A stretch of 64,000 bases of DNA from LC029 sp036676475 (GCA_036676475.1 JAKFCU010000026.1:1-64000); one strand, 5' to 3'; positions 26,341 to 35,264 are shown, numbered from the stretch's first letter. Notes: generated by a model not told the origin, from the sequence alone. A program made the numbers and translations.

Positions 26341-26369
26341 AAACGCCGCGCTTGCGGCGTTTTTTTTAT
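26341..26369. terminator. Strong GC hairpin terminator
   Basis: AACGCCGC (26342-26349) pairs perfectly with GCGGCGTT (26354-26361), followed by a T8 run on the plus strand. No plus-strand gene precedes it; on the minus strand it may serve the small gene ending at 26422, with only TTTT after the stem. Confidence 0.75.
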
Positions 26370-26420
26370 ACTTATCAGAAAGTATTATACGCATAAAGGC
26401 TACGACAGTAGCTTTCTTAT
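26369..26420. repeat. 51-bp structured repeat, copy B
   Basis: Stem 1 is ACTT-ATCAGA-AAGT (loop shortened to 6) and stem 2 is GCTAC-GACA-GTAGC (loop changed, stem kept). The next bases, CTTATCGGTA (26421-26430), look like the start of another unit and encode the last residues Tyr-Arg-stop of the small gene ending at 26422. Confidence 0.8.
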
Positions 26421-26421
26421 C

Positions 26422-26643
26422 TTATCGGTAAGCAATGAACCCTTGAAGTTTTTTCTTCAGTTCAGCTTTGGACATTGAGCTTAATTGTTTAAGGGATAAA
26501 TCCTCTTTCTCTACTCGTTGAACTTCTGCCAAAAAATCCGTATACCAGACGGCATTCCGGCTTCCAATAACAAACTCTTCGTATGCCTTAACCTCTGAGA
26601 GCTTTGCCATGGGGATGTTGTTTGCAGTAGCCATTTCACTCAT
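26422..26643 (-). CDS. Small hypothetical protein
   Basis: A 73-residue soluble protein (MSEMATANNIPMAKLSEVKA at the start, then SRNAVWYTDFLAEVQRVEKE and a Leu/Lys-rich C-terminal helix). No recognised motif. ATG 26643 is chosen because AGGAGGAAAG lies 8 bases upstream; an in-frame start 36 bases earlier would cover it. The last two codons and the stop fall in sequence resembling the start of a 51-bp repeat unit, so the C-terminus may have been set by repeat insertion. Confidence 0.5.
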   Translation of the reverse strand: MSEMATANNIPMAKLSEVKAYEEFVIGSRNAVWYTDFLAEVQRVEKEDLSLKQLSSMSKAELKKKLQGFIAYR

Positions 26644-26696
26644 TGGCACTTTCCTCCTTGCAATATGTACGTTCATCACATAATATTAACATATTT

Positions 26697-27029
26697 TTAT
26701 TGATAACGCCAATATTTGAGATAATTAAAGTGCCCGGTAGGTAATTCCTTAACCATTTGCCCTTTATCGTCAAGATAAATCTCATATTCTTGATACTTTT
26801 CCACACGCCAATCACCCTCTGTATACCGGTCAACCATTTTCCATTCCAATATCATCTCCGGTGAGGAGGGTCCAATTGCAGTAGCTATTGTTTCTTGATC
26901 TTCTTTTCGGAGAGCATTTGCCGGGTCAAAATGACCTGACGGCGCTTGAATGGCTATAAATAAGAAGATATTCAGCACGAGAAACAGGATCGTTAAAGCC
27001 GGGATCATATTTGAATTTGTTCTTTCCAT
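26697..27029 (-). CDS. Small protein with one membrane anchor
   Basis: A 110-residue protein with one membrane helix (MIPALTILFLVLNIFLFIAI, residues 8-27) and an exported or membrane-facing domain of about 80 residues rich in aromatic and acidic residues (MVDRYTEGDWRVEKYQEYEI, GHFNYLKYWRY). GAGGTG lies 10 bases upstream of ATG 27029. Not recognised. It may form a two-gene unit with the small gene downstream, 53 bp apart. Confidence 0.5.
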   Translation of the reverse strand: MERTNSNMIPALTILFLVLNIFLFIAIQAPSGHFDPANALRKEDQETIATAIGPSSPEMILEWKMVDRYTEGDWRVEKYQEYEIYLDDKGQMVKELPTGHFNYLKYWRYQ

Positions 27030-27161
27030 TGTCAAACATCACCTCAGCACAGTATATGTACAGGCTGAAGGTTTTAGGTATAATCTCGTCGTTATTTAAT
27101 AAAAAAAGCCTTTTTCGAAGCCTATTCGGAGATGTAGCCAAGTTCTTCTTTAGCGGAAGCT

Positions 27162-27254
27162 TTTCCCTACCTTGACATCAAGGGTAAACCCTCAATTTTG
27201 ATAAAATTAATTTTATCAAAATTGACCCGTAGGGTTGATGTCAAGGTAGGGAAA
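27162..27254. repeat. 93-bp near-perfect palindrome with nested small palindromes
   Basis: Left arm 27162-27208 and right arm 27209-27254 are reverse complements, with outer arms of 20 bp (TTTCCCTACCTTGACATCAA and its complement) and inner arms of 16 bp around AATT. Between them each arm carries a different small palindrome, AGGGTAAACCCT on the left and ACCCGTAGGGT on the right. There is no spacer. It lies between dapF and an upstream small gene; a mobile element end, cruciform, or very strong terminator are possible readings. Confidence 0.9.
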
Positions 27255-27289
27255 TTTATGCGGTATAAAGAGGTTAAGTCAAGAAGTTT

Positions 27290-28153
27290 TTACTTTCTTA
27301 TACCGTAAAAAACACCATCCGCAATAAATTCAGCGGGCCCTGTCATATATACATGATCATCTTCCGCCCAGATAATCTCCAGGTCCCCCCCTAGTAAATG
27401 TACGGTTACGGGTGTGTTTTTCTGCAGCCGATCATTCAAAATACCGGCAACGACAGCCGCACAAGCTCCTGTTCCACATGCTTGAGTAATCCCTGAGCCT
27501 CTCTCCCAAACGCGAAAAATAATTTCCTGGCTATTTATGTGTTGGATAAATTCAACATTCACCCTCTCTGGGAATAGAGGATCCCACTCAATCCGCTTTC
27601 CTATCTCTTCGACATTCACATTTTCCACAGTGTCTACAAAAATGACGGCATGTGGATTTCCCATAGAAACAGCCGTTAGTGCATACTCCTTCCCGTCGAA
27701 TGAATGTCGTTCATCAATGGTATGTTCCTCCGGATTCCCCCGCATCGGGATCTCCTTTTTCATTAGTCGCGGCTTTCCCATATCGACTTTCACGGAGACA
27801 ACCACATCCATGTGAAGATTTATTCGGGCCTGTACCACTCCACCCAGTGTCTCGATGGTAAAGGTCGTTTTATCCGTTAGTTTTCGGTCATAAACATAAC
27901 GGGCCACACACCGCAGACCATTCCCGCAATTTTTAGCTTCAGATCCATCGTTATTAAATACTCTCATTTTAAAATCAGCTTGCTCAGATGGACAAATCAA
28001 AATCATGCCATCAGATCCTATTCCAGTGTTGACTTGCGATACGCGGATAGCTAATCCAGGCAGCTCTTCTTCCTTCAGGTTCTCCTCAAAACAATTCACA
28101 TAGATATAGTTGTTTCCCAAGCCATGCATTTTGGTAAATTTAAGCATATTCAT
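27290..28153 (-). CDS. dapF: Diaminopimelate epimerase
   Basis: A 287-residue PLP-independent epimerase that converts LL- to meso-diaminopimelate for lysine and peptidoglycan. The two catalytic Cys are seen in EAKNCGNGLRCVARY (near residue 75) and TQACGTGACAAVVAG (near residue 226), one in each of the two pseudo-symmetric domains. Length is typical. The first Met or the Met two codons later may start it. It is monocistronic and followed by a 93-bp palindrome. Confidence 0.95.
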   Translation of the reverse strand: MNMLKFTKMHGLGNNYIYVNCFEENLKEEELPGLAIRVSQVNTGIGSDGMILICPSEQADFKMRVFNNDGSEAKNCGNGLRCVARYVYDRKLTDKTTFTIETLGGVVQARINLHMDVVVSVKVDMGKPRLMKKEIPMRGNPEEHTIDERHSFDGKEYALTAVSMGNPHAVIFVDTVENVNVEEIGKRIEWDPLFPERVNVEFIQHINSQEIIFRVWERGSGITQACGTGACAAVVAGILNDRLQKNTPVTVHLLGGDLEIIWAEDDHVYMTGPAEFIADGVFYGIRK

Positions 28154-28276
28154 CGCTCTTTTCTATATAATATAGTTCCATAGTTCCCTACAAACACTTG
28201 TAATCCCTCATTTTACCTAATGACCATCTCCTTCATTCTCTATTATGATAGAGGTATAAAAATGAAGGAGTATACT

Positions 28277-29791
28277 ATGAAAAAATGGTTATGCTTTATC
28301 CTATTATTCATTCTTAGTTTAACAAGCCAACCCCTATGGGCACAATCACCAAACCATGATAATCTCATTTATTTATTTGGGTCTAATTCTGCTACATACA
28401 TAAAACAACTGGAAATGACCAACGGACAAACAGGCACTGTGATTCCCAATTATTTCGGTCTCACTTCAGATGGAAATTTAACAATAAATGCTGATCAGCA
28501 ATTTATAGATGATGTTCACGACCTTGGGTATCGAATTACCCCGTTCATTAGCAATCACTGGGATCAAGCTTTAGGTGCCAAAGCCATGAAAAACGGGCAA
28601 AAGCTGGCTAACGATATAGCCTCAGCTGTTCTCCGCTATAATATGGACGGTGTGAATGTCGATATAGAGAATTTAACCTATGCAGAACGAGATTTACAGA
28701 CTCAATTTTTAAAACAATTAAGTGAAAAGCTCCAGCCGCATGGAAAAACGGTAAGCATCGCTATAGCACCAGCACGTAGCGATACAACCAAAGGTTGGGT
28801 CGGATCCTATGATTTTGAAGCCATTGGCAAGATTGTAGATATTGTGTTTGTCATGGCCTATGATCAGAGTTATCCCATGGGTCCCGCGGGTCCCGTTGCC
28901 GGATTGTCTTGGGTGGAGGATTCCATTCAGTATCTGGTCAAAAAAATCCCGAAGGACAAGCTCGTCTTGGGTGTGCCCTTCTATGGACGCTATTGGACGG
29001 AAACAGATAAAGGCAAGGGCATTTTCTATCCAGTTGCTATGAAACTGATTGAAGAGAATCAGGCAAAAATCCAGTATGATGCAAAAAACGCCACTAATGT
29101 TGCCAAATTCCACGATCAGCAAACCGGCAAGAATTATGAAATATGGTTTGATTCAGCGGAAACGATAATGGAAAGAGTTTATTTAGTTGAAAAATATGGA
29201 TTGCGAGGTTGGGGAGCATGGCATCTCGGACAAGAGGATACACGAGTTTGGTCTGCCTTGGCTGATAAAGCTTTGTCTTTCAAAGATATTGCCAACCACT
29301 GGGCTGAACAGGACATCCATTATATATCCGACAAAAAATGGATTCGCGGATATGAAGATCGGACCTTCCGTCCAAAAAATCCAATATCGCGCGAAGAAGT
29401 AGCCACCCTTCTGACGAATGTATTAAAATTCGATATCAAGAAGGATGCTGTGTACAAAGACATCCCAGAAACCCGTTGGTCATTTCCTTATGTGAGTACT
29501 ATTTCTACGTATGGAATGATGAAAGGATATCCAGATCAGACCTTCCATCCTGAAAATTCGATTACAAGGGCCGAGTTTGCCGCAGCCCTAGTCAGAAGCT
29601 TCACTCTGCCAGTGGAAACAGTACAAAAAGAGGGTGCATTCCCAGATGTTCAAACTCATTGGGCAAAAGAAGACATTTATAAATTGTACAAGTCAGGGAT
29701 TATTACAGGATATCAAGATGGTTCCTTCCGACCTAACCAGACGGTGACGAGAGCGGAAACAGCCTCTATGTTAAGCAGAATTTTACAATAA
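28277..29791 (+). CDS. Secreted GH18 glycosidase with three SLH domains
   Basis: A 504-residue exported protein. The signal peptide is MKKWLCFILLFILSLTSQ to about LWA-Q. The GH18 barrel covers residues about 25-330 with the catalytic segment MDGVNVDIEN (Glu the acid; the middle Asp of DxxDxDxE is Asn, as in YaaH/SleL-type enzymes). Three SLH repeats follow, each with a TRAE-like core (ISREEVATLL, ITRAEFAAALV, VTRAETASML), anchoring it to secondary cell wall polymer. Start ATG 28277 follows GAAGGAG. A spore-cortex or cell-wall glucosaminidase role is likely. No LysM domain is present. Confidence 0.9.
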   Translation: MKKWLCFILLFILSLTSQPLWAQSPNHDNLIYLFGSNSATYIKQLEMTNGQTGTVIPNYFGLTSDGNLTINADQQFIDDVHDLGYRITPFISNHWDQALGAKAMKNGQKLANDIASAVLRYNMDGVNVDIENLTYAERDLQTQFLKQLSEKLQPHGKTVSIAIAPARSDTTKGWVGSYDFEAIGKIVDIVFVMAYDQSYPMGPAGPVAGLSWVEDSIQYLVKKIPKDKLVLGVPFYGRYWTETDKGKGIFYPVAMKLIEENQAKIQYDAKNATNVAKFHDQQTGKNYEIWFDSAETIMERVYLVEKYGLRGWGAWHLGQEDTRVWSALADKALSFKDIANHWAEQDIHYISDKKWIRGYEDRTFRPKNPISREEVATLLTNVLKFDIKKDAVYKDIPETRWSFPYVSTISTYGMMKGYPDQTFHPENSITRAEFAAALVRSFTLPVETVQKEGAFPDVQTHWAKEDIYKLYKSGIITGYQDGSFRPNQTVTRAETASMLSRILQ

Positions 29792-29833
29792 GGAGGGGCT
29801 TTTCGCCTCTTCTTATCATTTTTGCCATGAACT

Positions 29834-29859
29834 TGTCAAAACATGCAAAAGTTTTGACA
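29834..29859. other. Hairpin of unknown function
   Basis: TGTCAAAAC (29834-29842) and GTTTTGACA (29851-29859) form a perfect 9-bp stem with loop ATGCAAAA. There is no T-tract on either side. It is 43 bp beyond the GH18 stop, between it and the clear terminator at 29957. Confidence 0.5.
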
Positions 29860-29956
29860 GGAAAACGACCGGAAATTTGGCGAGCGTCTTGTTCAATTTT
29901 CGGAGCAAGCTCTTGCTGGAAGCAGAATTCATTAATAATTGAATATATAGAGAAAT

Positions 29957-29985
29957 AGAGTCCCTTAAGAGAGGGACTCCCTTTT
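29957..29985 (+). terminator. Intrinsic terminator
   Basis: GAGTCCCT (29958-29965) pairs with AGGGACTC (29972-29979) followed by CCTTTT. It overlaps the stop codon of the convergent C26 peptidase gene and probably ends the GH18 transcript. Confidence 0.7.
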
Positions 29986-30694
29986 AATTTTGCTTTCTAC
30001 AGGCTGAAACAAACGCCAAAAATAACTTTGCCATAGATGGGTATTTATGAAATAAATCCTCAGGATGCCACTGAACGCCCAAAACGAATGGATGATTTAT
30101 ACTTTCAAACGCTTCAATGAGGCCATCAGAAGACCGGGCAGAAACGATAAAGCCAGGAGCCATGGAACCCACAGCTTGGTGGTGGAAGCTATTCACCTTC
30201 ACCGAATCTTCTACAAAAATTCGGGACAGGAGGCTCCCCTTCTCCATGGTTATCAAATGAGATACATGGTCTCTCGGTGCCCGTTGGACATGCTGGAGAA
30301 GCCCTTCATCTTTCTTTTGTGAATATATATCCTGGTACATTCCACCTCCCGCTATCACATTCAGAATTTGGCACCCTCTACAAATTCCCAATATTGGTTT
30401 CCCGCTTTCCAGGAATCTATGGATAAGCTGACCTTCTAGCCAATCCCGGTCAGGTGTAATGGAGCCGAGGCCTGGAATCGGCTCTTCCCCGAATAAAAAA
30501 GGATCGATATCTCCCCCACCGGATAAAAGCAGCCCATCTAGTCTGCCTACTAACTCATCCACTGTATCTTGCTGATCTACATATGGAAGAATAACGGGCA
30601 GTCCTCCCGCTTGCTCGATCGCCTTTCCATTCTCACGCTGTAATTTAATCGTGTTCGCCTCCAATGATGCCGTAATCCCAATCATGGGCTTCAT
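29984..30694 (-). CDS. Class I glutamine amidotransferase, C26 family (PuuD-like)
   Basis: A 236-residue hydrolase. GITASLEANT starts it, LLLSGGGDIDPF is the oxyanion loop, ILGICRGCQILNVI carries the nucleophile Cys and VLGVQWHPED the His-Glu pair, all intact. Homologues cleave gamma-glutamyl amides such as gamma-glutamyl-GABA; here the substrate is unknown. ATG 30694 (MKPMIGI) follows AAAGGAG; a longer reading frame exists upstream but has no site. It is a single gene. Confidence 0.88.
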   Translation of the reverse strand: MKPMIGITASLEANTIKLQRENGKAIEQAGGLPVILPYVDQQDTVDELVGRLDGLLLSGGGDIDPFLFGEEPIPGLGSITPDRDWLEGQLIHRFLESGKPILGICRGCQILNVIAGGGMYQDIYSQKKDEGLLQHVQRAPRDHVSHLITMEKGSLLSRIFVEDSVKVNSFHHQAVGSMAPGFIVSARSSDGLIEAFESINHPFVLGVQWHPEDLFHKYPSMAKLFLAFVSACRKQN

Positions 30695-30848
30695 ATTGTT
30701 CTTCTCCTTTACAAAGTAAATAAACTCTATTTCGGTATAAATCCTATCATCCATAAACTATGTTTATAAATCAATCGGTGTTAAAATACACCCTAAAGGA
30801 TATGTTTACCACTTCCTTTAGAATGAAGAAAATTAAGGGGGGACTTTC

Positions 30849-32486
30849 ATGCGTCAAGGTCTTTATACGATGCTAAGCGCTACCTTATTCATAAGTCTGG
30901 CTTTAACCGCTTGCGGAGGCGGCTACAAAGAAACAGATCCAGAACAAAAACCAGCTGATCAAGCGGAAAAGCCAACTGAAACAAAAGAGAGTGTGCTGCA
31001 CGTTAACATTCATGCTGAACCACCTACTCTTCATCCTGGACAAGCTACAGACTCTACTTCCTTGATGATATTGAAAGCATTGATGGAAGGCTTAACCCGT
31101 GTGGGTCAAGATGGTAAGCCGCAACTGGCTGCAGCCGGAGACATCAAGATATCCGATGACTTGAAAACCTATACGTTTAAGCTTCGTGATCTCAAATGGT
31201 CCAATGGAGACCCGGTTACCGCATCCGATTATGAATATGCATGGAAATGGGCTCTTGACCCCAAGAATGAATCTGAATATTCCTATCAGCTGTTTCCAAT
31301 TAAAAACAGCGAAAAAGCCAAAAGCGGCGACATTCCACTTGATCAAGTAGGGATTAAAGTTGTTGACGATAAGACCCTTAAAGTAACCTTAGATAATCCA
31401 ACTCCCTACTTTCTGGAACTTACCGCATTTGCCACCTATTTCCCGATGCACAAAAAAGTGGCCGAAGCGAATCCAAACTGGCATGCGGAAGCAGCCAGCT
31501 ATGTGGGCAATGGGCCTTACAAATTGTCTACATGGAATCATGGTGCAACCGTTGTTATCGAAAAAAATCCAGAGTATTGGGATGCTGATACCGTCAGGAT
31601 GAACCATGTGGAAATGGCCATTATCGAGGACGAAAATACGGAATTAAACATGTTCCAAAACGGAGAATTGGATTGGGCCGGATCACCATTCTCCGCCATC
31701 CCGACAGGAGCCATGCCACAGTTAAAGCAAGAAGGTAAAATGACAACCATTCCTATTTCTGGGATTTACATGTATAAATTTAATACAAAGCAGCCACCTT
31801 TTAATAATGCTAAAATCCGTAAAGCTTTTTCTTATGCCATTGATCGGAAAGCGATTGTTGAAAATATTACCCAAGGCGGCCAATTGCCATCCATGTCTTA
31901 CGTGCCGCCTACTATGTTTCCAGAAAATGAACAAGGGTTATTCAAAGATCACAACATAGAAGAAGCAAAAAAGCTTTTAGCAGAAGGAATGAAAGATCTT
32001 GGCATCAATAAGCTTCCGCCCATCGAATTAGCTTACAACACCAGTGAAGCTCATGCCAAAATCGCCCAGGCGATCCAGGATATGTGGAAACAAAGCTTAG
32101 GTGCAGAGGTTACCCTCACTAACCAAGAGTGGAAAGTTCACCTTGAAAATGTGCACAAGCAAAACTTCCAAATAGCCCGTCAGTCCTGGTTGGGTGATTT
32201 CAATGATGCCATCAACTTTTTGGAAATCTACACCATCCCTGAAGGCAACAACAGTACCCTATGGACCAACGAAGAATACAACAAACTGCTCAAAGCCTCG
32301 TACTCCGAGACAAACCCAGAAAAACGTCAGCAATTATTAATGGATGCAGAAAAAATCCTTATGGATGAAATGCCTTTCATCCCTATTTACTTCTATACCT
32401 ATTCTTACTTGAAGGCCGATAACGTGAAGGACGTTTTTATTGATGGTTTGGGCAACGTTGACCTGAAGTGGGCTGTTGTAGAATAA
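30849..32486 (+). CDS. Peptide ABC transporter substrate-binding lipoprotein
   Basis: A 545-residue OppA/DppE-type extracellular solute receptor. The lipobox is LALTACGGGY near residue 20, so Cys is lipidated and the mature protein sits on the outer face. The Bac_extracellular_5 domain spans residues about 50-540 (ILKALMEGLTRVGQDGK, SDYEYAWKWAL, RKAFSYAIDRKAI). AAGGGGGG precedes the ATG. No permease or ATPase genes of the system are near; instead the D-aminopeptidase gene dppA follows, as in the Bacillus dpp operon but without dppBCD, so it relies on a permease elsewhere. Confidence 0.9.
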   Translation: MRQGLYTMLSATLFISLALTACGGGYKETDPEQKPADQAEKPTETKESVLHVNIHAEPPTLHPGQATDSTSLMILKALMEGLTRVGQDGKPQLAAAGDIKISDDLKTYTFKLRDLKWSNGDPVTASDYEYAWKWALDPKNESEYSYQLFPIKNSEKAKSGDIPLDQVGIKVVDDKTLKVTLDNPTPYFLELTAFATYFPMHKKVAEANPNWHAEAASYVGNGPYKLSTWNHGATVVIEKNPEYWDADTVRMNHVEMAIIEDENTELNMFQNGELDWAGSPFSAIPTGAMPQLKQEGKMTTIPISGIYMYKFNTKQPPFNNAKIRKAFSYAIDRKAIVENITQGGQLPSMSYVPPTMFPENEQGLFKDHNIEEAKKLLAEGMKDLGINKLPPIELAYNTSEAHAKIAQAIQDMWKQSLGAEVTLTNQEWKVHLENVHKQNFQIARQSWLGDFNDAINFLEIYTIPEGNNSTLWTNEEYNKLLKASYSETNPEKRQQLLMDAEKILMDEMPFIPIYFYTYSYLKADNVKDVFIDGLGNVDLKWAVVE

Positions 32487-32561
32487 TGAGACTAGGCTGG
32501 AAGAGAATGACTCAAAGCTAAGGGTCAGAGCCGCTTCTATTATTTCGGAGGTGTTACTTAT

Positions 32562-33395
32562 ATGAAAATTTTTATTTCCGCAGACATGGAAGGCATATCC
32601 GGCATCGTGGATCCATCCTACATCGATCCTGATAAGGGATCCAATTATGCGCGCGGCCGAATATTCATGACTCAGGATATTAACGCCGTTGTAGAGGCGG
32701 CTATCGAATGGGGAGCGGAAGAAATCGTGGTTGCAGATAGTCATTATAAAATGAATAACGTGCTACTTGAGAGTTTGCACCCTAAGGCCCAGCTTTTGGC
32801 AGGTTCCCCTCGCGATTTTTCCATGATGCAAGGGCTAGACTCATCTTTTAATGCTGCTTTCTTTATCGGATATCATGCACGGCATGGAGTTCCTGGCGTA
32901 TTAAGCCATACCATGTCTGGCGTGGTGAAAAACATTTATATTAATGGTGACGTTGTTGGAGAATTTGGCATTAATGCCATCTATGCCGCTCTAACAGGTG
33001 TTCCGGTATGTTTGGTATCCGGTGATGACCAAATCGCCCTAGAAGCAAAACAAATGATTCCTGAGATAGAATCGGTAATAGTCAAGCGCGCTACTTCGCG
33101 AACTTCTGCCCTCTGTCTATCCTTAGCGGAATGCCACTGTGCGCTAAAGGAAAAAACCAAGTTAGCGCTCGAATACGCAAAGAAGGCAAAGCCTTTTTCC
33201 GTTTCCTTGCCGCTTCAGCTCCGCATGGAATTTACTCACAGCGGACAGGCTGAACTAGCGGCTAGTGTTCCGGGAACCAGCTATAATACTGGAACAACAG
33301 AAGTTTGCTTTTCGGCAAAGGATCAATATGAGTTGTATCGGGTGATGCGTGCGATGCTTAATTTAGCCGGAACTGTGGAATTCTGCTTGACCTGA
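32562..33395 (+). CDS. dppA: D-aminopeptidase DppA
   Basis: A 277-residue zinc D-aminopeptidase of the M55 family that releases D-amino acids from short peptides. The zinc ligands begin in ISADMEGISG (Asp8, Glu10) and continue in ADSHYKMNN and GYHARHGVPGVL, in the order of the family. GGAGGTG precedes the ATG. It lies 75 bp after a peptide-binding lipoprotein gene, consistent with use of D-peptides taken up from cell wall turnover. The interval between the two genes carries a hairpin (TGAC/GTCA around GCTAAG). Confidence 0.93.
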   Translation: MKIFISADMEGISGIVDPSYIDPDKGSNYARGRIFMTQDINAVVEAAIEWGAEEIVVADSHYKMNNVLLESLHPKAQLLAGSPRDFSMMQGLDSSFNAAFFIGYHARHGVPGVLSHTMSGVVKNIYINGDVVGEFGINAIYAALTGVPVCLVSGDDQIALEAKQMIPEIESVIVKRATSRTSALCLSLAECHCALKEKTKLALEYAKKAKPFSVSLPLQLRMEFTHSGQAELAASVPGTSYNTGTTEVCFSAKDQYELYRVMRAMLNLAGTVEFCLT

Positions 33396-33422
33396 TTCGA
33401 AATTTGGAGATTCTATGTAATT

Positions 33423-33468
33423 GGCCCCCTGAATAATAGGATTACCATCTTATTTAAGGGGCCTTTTC
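33423..33468 (+). terminator. Intrinsic terminator of dppA
   Basis: GGCCCC (33423-33428) pairs with GGGGCC (33458-33463); the arms extend with AATAAT/ATTATT-like pairing, followed by TTTT. Convergent with cls. Confidence 0.8.
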
Positions 33469-33482
33469 AGGGTTTTGTATCT

Positions 33483-35063
33483 TTATAATAAGTGAGACAT
33501 GAGACGGGCCACCGATTCCTTCACTTTTTTATTCGTCGGTCTCTGCGAAAATTCGATTAGCTCTAGTTCTATACTATCTTCTAGATCCTGTTTGAAATCC
33601 TTTTCTAACCGCTCCGCTACATTCGAATCATAAATCACTCCGCTCACCTCAAAATTATGATGAAAACTGCGAATATCGAAATTAGCCGTACCCAAAGTCG
33701 CAATTTCTCCATCTGCAATCATGATTTTGGCATGTATAAACCCTTTATGATAGGTAAAGATCCGGACTCCGGCTTCCATTAATTCAGTAAAGTAGGAACG
33801 AGAAGCCCAAAATACCACGAGATGATCAGGTATTCCCGGTACAATAATCCGTACGTCCACTCCGCTTAAAGCTGCCGTCTTCAAAGCCATCAAGATACTG
33901 TCATCAGGAATCAAATAAGGCGTTGTAATGTAAACCGTCTTCCTTGCATTCGTAATTAATGAAAAATAGACCTTTAAGATGTATTCCCAATCGGAATCTG
34001 GACCACTGGCAGCAATTTGCACATAAAGCGGCTGCCTTGTCGTATCGTGCTTTGGAAAGTACCGTGATTCAGCTTGAACAGATCGTTTAGCCGTAAATTT
34101 CCAATCTTGCAGGAAAATCAATTGCAAAAAGTAGACAGCATCTCCTTCCACCATCATATGGGTATCACGCCAAAAACCAAACCTCTTGCTTCGGCCCAAG
34201 TATTCATCCCCTACATTCAAGCCACCTAAAAAGCCAACCTGACCATCTATGATGGCAATTTTACGATGGTTGCGATAGTTGACTTTCCGCAAATAGGGAA
34301 CGAGGATGGGAGAAAACTCTGCTACCTCAACCCCGGCTGATTCGAGCTCTAGAATATAAGAGGGTGGGAGATGCCGGCTTCCTAACCCATCGATAATCAT
34401 CCTTACTTTAATTCCTTGACGTGCCTTTATTATTAAATGAGCTTGAAGACGACGTCCAATCTCGTCATCCCGGACAATAAAAGAGATGAAATGGATATGA
34501 TCCTTTGCTTGTTCTATTTGTTTAAACATGGCTTCAAAGGTTGCTTTTCCATTGGTTAATATCTCTACCCGATTAGATTGGGTCATGGGCGAACTGGCAT
34601 TTTGCAGCAGAAGATAGATGATTTTATCCGGTTCTGATTGAAGGCCCAAGAAAGTTTGAGGCTCGCCATGATATGGGATATCAATCAAATGCCGGTATTC
34701 ATTCAGATCTATTGTTTTGTCCCTATATTTTCGTCGCTTCCTAATATTTCTTCCTACAAATATATAAAAAATAAATCCAATAATCGGGAAAATGGTAAGA
34801 ATAACCAACCAGGCTACCGTTTTAGATGGATTTCGATTTTCTAGTACAATAATCGATCCGATCAGAATAATAGATAGCATAAATAGAATCGTAAAAAAAT
34901 GGGTAATCAAATAACTAAACGCATTCCACAAGGTGGATTGTTCTTTAAAAGTAAGGGATGGAAAAGGGGCCCATTCGGATAACTGCTCTAACAAATAGTG
35001 ATAATAAATACCTAGGAAGAATCCCGATAGAAGAATAAGGACAAACATTAACTTCGATCGCAT
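33483..35063 (-). CDS. cls: Cardiolipin synthase
   Basis: A 526-residue membrane enzyme of the phospholipase D superfamily that joins two phosphatidylglycerols into cardiolipin. There are N-terminal membrane helices (residues about 6-24, 50-70, 80-104), then two HKD motifs, NHRKIAIIDGQVGFLGGLN and HAKIMIADGEIATLGTAN. Both are intact. It is longer at the N-terminus than some Cls because of a first extra helix. Start ATG after GAAAGGAG. Divergent from perR, with copy C of the 51-bp repeat in between. Confidence 0.94.
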   Translation of the reverse strand: MRSKLMFVLILLSGFFLGIYYHYLLEQLSEWAPFPSLTFKEQSTLWNAFSYLITHFFTILFMLSIILIGSIIVLENRNPSKTVAWLVILTIFPIIGFIFYIFVGRNIRKRRKYRDKTIDLNEYRHLIDIPYHGEPQTFLGLQSEPDKIIYLLLQNASSPMTQSNRVEILTNGKATFEAMFKQIEQAKDHIHFISFIVRDDEIGRRLQAHLIIKARQGIKVRMIIDGLGSRHLPPSYILELESAGVEVAEFSPILVPYLRKVNYRNHRKIAIIDGQVGFLGGLNVGDEYLGRSKRFGFWRDTHMMVEGDAVYFLQLIFLQDWKFTAKRSVQAESRYFPKHDTTRQPLYVQIAASGPDSDWEYILKVYFSLITNARKTVYITTPYLIPDDSILMALKTAALSGVDVRIIVPGIPDHLVVFWASRSYFTELMEAGVRIFTYHKGFIHAKIMIADGEIATLGTANFDIRSFHHNFEVSGVIYDSNVAERLEKDFKQDLEDSIELELIEFSQRPTNKKVKESVARLMSHLL

Positions 35064-35179
35064 GAGGCACTCCTTTCTTCATGATCAAAATTCGGCCTTC
35101 TAAGGTTAAATCCACCCATAATAGAAAAAAATATCGATTAGTAACAGTTTACCCTGTCTCTCCATGAAATAGCTTTTTT

Positions 35180-35222
35180 CACTTATAGAAAGTATTATAC
35201 GCATAAGGCTGCACTAGCAGCT
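35180..35222. repeat. 51-bp structured repeat, copy C (covarying stem 2)
   Basis: A diverged single copy, truncated at its 3' end. Stem 1 is ACTT-ATAGA-AAGT, with loop reduced to 5. Stem 2, GCTAC/GTAGC elsewhere, is GCTGC (35208-35212) and GCAGC (35217-35221) around ACTA: both sides changed and pairing is kept. Confidence 0.8.
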
Positions 35223-35249
35223 GGAGGACAAAAAAAACTGACTTTTTAT

Positions 35250-35264
35250 TTGTAATTATTACAT
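35250..35264 (+). promoter_or_regulatory. Per box (PerR autoregulation site)
   Basis: TTGTAATTATTACAT fits the 7-1-7 Per box (TTATAATNATTATAA) with 11 of 14 positions. It lies about 100 bp ahead of perR, in the promoter region, as expected for self-control. Confidence 0.6.
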
